Assembly (NCBI RefSeq): GCF_003315205.1
Contig: NZ_QNRR01000005.1
Coordinates: 310,001 to 374,000 of the forward strand
Reading direction: 5' to 3'
Source of the DNA: Roseimicrobium gellanilyticum
Lineage (GTDB): Bacteria > Verrucomicrobiota > Verrucomicrobiia > Verrucomicrobiales > Verrucomicrobiaceae
Length of the DNA stretch: 64,000 nucleotides
The notes beneath the pieces are model-generated. The model was not told where the DNA came from and searched no databases. It saw nothing but the letters and a program-made list of their open reading frames with translations. The translations under genes and the position numbers were made by a program. Positions 62,472 through 64,000 of the stretch are shown piece by piece. Positions within the stretch are counted from its first letter, which is position 1, and the number at the start of each line of letters is the position of its first letter.

Positions 62472-63497
62472 TCAAACAGGGGGCTGAGCCTGGCCGGGTG
62501 GAGTCACTGTGGGCTTCTGGTTTTCGGCAAGGTTGAGCGTGTAGTCCACGAGCCACAAGGGGCGGCGTTTCACTTCCGCGTAGGTGCGACCCAGGTACTC
62601 TCCCAGCAGGCCGGCCGACAGCGAGATGACGCTCAGGTTGAGCAGCAGCAGGAAGAGCAGCGTCATGAAGCCGGGAGGCGCGTGTTTGCCGAACATCAGC
62701 AGAACAATCTGCACCGGCACGAGGGCCAGCGTGAACAACAACACGAGCGCGCCAAAGGCGGAGAAGAGGCGCAGCGGCTTGAGTGAGAACCCAAAGACGG
62801 CATTGGCCATTACGCTCACGAGGCCGGCGATGAATCCCGTGCCACCGACAAGCCGGCCTTCCTGGCCGAACTGCCTGCCACGCCGCACATACGGGATCCC
62901 GAGCTGCTTGAAGCCCAGCCAGTGGATCATGCCGCGTACGTAGCGGTTTGATTCAGGCAACTGGATGAAGGCGTCCCGCACCCGACGGGAAATGAGCCGA
63001 AAGTCCCCGCTGTGCGCGGGCATGGGATGATCGGAGAGCCAGCGGATGGCGCGCATGGCCCACATGGTGATCGCGATGCGCCAGGCAGGCTCTCCCGTGC
63101 GTCGGCTGCGCACGCCGTAGACGATCTCGTAGCCCTCGTCCCAGTGCTTCAGGAAGTCGGCAATCATCTCGGGTGGATCCTGCAGATCCACGTCGATGAC
63201 CACAATCGCCTGGCCACGGGCCAGCGTCATGCCTGCGGTGATGGAGTTTTGGTAGCCAAAGTTGCGGCTCAGGCGCACGTACTTCCACTGGGGATCCTGC
63301 CGGGTGATGTCCTGCATGATCTTCTCCGTTCCATCCGTGCTCCCATTGTCGGTGACCAGCACTTCGTACGTCCTGCCAAAGCCTTGCAGAAGTTTGTTCA
63401 GTTCTTCCCTCGCGAGCGGCAGGGCCTGTTCTTCGTTATACACAGGCACGACTACTGTCAGCACCGGTCCGTCATTGGAATCTGGAGCACCGTTCAT
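62472..63497 (-). CDS. Polyprenyl-phosphate-type glycosyltransferase (GtrB/DPMS-like)
   Basis: About 341 residues from the ATG at 63497; the frame is open further upstream but overlaps another gene there. GT2 domain: VTVVVPVYNEEQALPLAREE, VTDNGSTDGTEKI, and the DxD VIDVDLQDPPEMI. Two membrane segments follow near the C-terminus (FSAFGALVLLFTLALVPVQI and LLFLLLLNLSVISLSAGLLG), then YLGRTYAEVKRRP. This is the layout of the enzymes that load glucose or a similar sugar onto undecaprenyl phosphate for transfer to surface polymers. It is co-directional with the neighbouring glycosyltransferase. Confidence 0.93.
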   Translation of the reverse strand: MNGAPDSNDGPVLTVVVPVYNEEQALPLAREELNKLLQGFGRTYEVLVTDNGSTDGTEKIMQDITRQDPQWKYVRLSRNFGYQNSITAGMTLARGQAIVVIDVDLQDPPEMIADFLKHWDEGYEIVYGVRSRRTGEPAWRIAITMWAMRAIRWLSDHPMPAHSGDFRLISRRVRDAFIQLPESNRYVRGMIHWLGFKQLGIPYVRRGRQFGQEGRLVGGTGFIAGLVSVMANAVFGFSLKPLRLFSAFGALVLLFTLALVPVQIVLLMFGKHAPPGFMTLLFLLLLNLSVISLSAGLLGEYLGRTYAEVKRRPLWLVDYTLNLAENQKPTVTPPGQAQPPV

Positions 63498-63549
63498 GGT
63501 CAGTTGAGAATTGTGAGGTGGACGGAAGGTGTGTGGGGCTTGGAGTACT

Positions 63550-64000
63550 TCACTCGAGAGAGCAGGTGAAAACACGGAAGTTGAGGATGCGCGGTTCTCC
63601 GCGAGGCGAGGGCAGTCCACCGCCTTCCACATGGAGTTGGCAGACTTCGTTCGGCAGCAGTGGTCGGGACAGCTTGAGCTGCAGCTCAGCGTAGGTGTGG
63701 ATGTGAGTGCTTGCCAGCACTTCACCGTCCTTGGCGCGCACCTCCAGGGTGGCTCCGTCTTCTCCCGCACCGGGTCCACACTCCACGGTAAGCCGGAGAG
63801 TCTCAACGGATGTCGACCAGATGCCAGGCTTGATTTCCGCATCGTTGGTCACCCACCGGAAGGTTTTGCCATCGTATCGCTCCAGAGGATGCCAGTTTTC
63901 ACCCAGCACTGTTCCCGGTTCTGTAACGTCTGATCTTTTCCGTGCGGGGAAGGCCCGTTTCACGGTGCCGGCGCGGTAGGCCTTGAGCACCGGGGGGGCA
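63550..64000 (-). CDS. C-terminal part of a protein with a beta-sandwich module, cut by the window edge
   Basis: The frame is open to the last base, so the N-terminus is outside; a GTG at 63990 exists but is probably internal. The visible 146 residues are beta-rich: ENWHPLERYDGKTFRWVTND, then ETLRLTVECGPG, EVRAKDGEVLAST and the ending EPRILNFRVFTCSLE. The start and end patterns resemble the C-terminal module of the glycosyltransferase at 58907-60370, so this is perhaps another glycosyltransferase or glycan-binding protein of the same cluster. Confidence 0.65.
   Translation of the reverse strand, partial: APPVLKAYRAGTVKRAFPARKRSDVTEPGTVLGENWHPLERYDGKTFRWVTNDAEIKPGIWSTSVETLRLTVECGPGAGEDGATLEVRAKDGEVLASTHIHTYAELQLKLSRPLLPNEVCQLHVEGGGLPSPRGEPRILNFRVFTCSLE

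Overview
The window is a GC-rich chromosomal segment that most likely comes from a member of the Verrucomicrobiota, in the Verrucomicrobium/Prosthecobacter/Chthoniobacter range. The strongest pointer is a complete four-gene pseudopilin-like cassette (41281-47555) that matches the 'Verru_Chthon cassette' proteins A, B, C and D, families I know only from that phylum and close relatives. Gene density is high, with housekeeping genes on both strands. The intergenic spaces are unusually rich in long palindromes and dispersed repeats. No rRNA, tRNA, CRISPR array, prophage or complete IS element was recognised.

Layout. 1-5255: a small membrane protein, a LysR regulator and a divergent, very large DUF2339 membrane protein. 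5256-6353: a gene-free 1.1 kb block of nested palindromes. 6354-11400: mutS, two orphan small proteins, a duplicated copy of the mutS 3' end, and a REP-associated tyrosine transposase with its REP palindromes. 11406-19282: hrpA, accD, comF and a DUF2851 gene, with a second palindrome family between them. 19684-25573: an exported two-motif aspartic protease, a tail-anchored FHA protein, purA-uppS, and a tandem pair of zinc-ribbon membrane proteins. 26061-28670: four small exported redox or metal genes (rhodanese, HMA, thioredoxin, c-type haem protein). 28935-35501: a histidine kinase, a sigma54-activator-type regulator with damaged key motifs, an outer-membrane-type protein and a TonB-dependent receptor. 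35888-41187: a methyltransferase, queA, a zinc-ribbon protein, an SDR, lnt and a HAD phosphatase. 41281-47555: the Verru_Chthon cassette. 48111-58876: a metallo-beta-lactamase-fold protein, ilvC, an SDR, an M29-like metallopeptidase, a stand-alone OvoA-C-terminal-type methyltransferase, a phosphodiester glycosidase-like protein, an M42 peptidase, a GNAT protein, xseB-dxs and a two-repeat protein. 58907-64000: a surface-glycan neighbourhood with three glycosyltransferases, a PhyH-type dioxygenase and the C-terminal part of another protein.

How the genes fit together. Housekeeping functions include mismatch repair (mutS), exonuclease VII (xseB), isoprenoid and lipid-carrier synthesis (dxs, uppS), fatty-acid synthesis (accD), purine and branched-chain amino-acid synthesis (purA, ilvC), tRNA queuosine (queA) and lipoprotein maturation (lnt). 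The accessory interest lies in the pseudopilin cassette, the degenerate two-component regulator, the exported redox cluster, the possible ovothiol methyltransferase, and the several palindromic repeat families. All assignments come from reading the sequence and from remembered family motifs. No database search was run.
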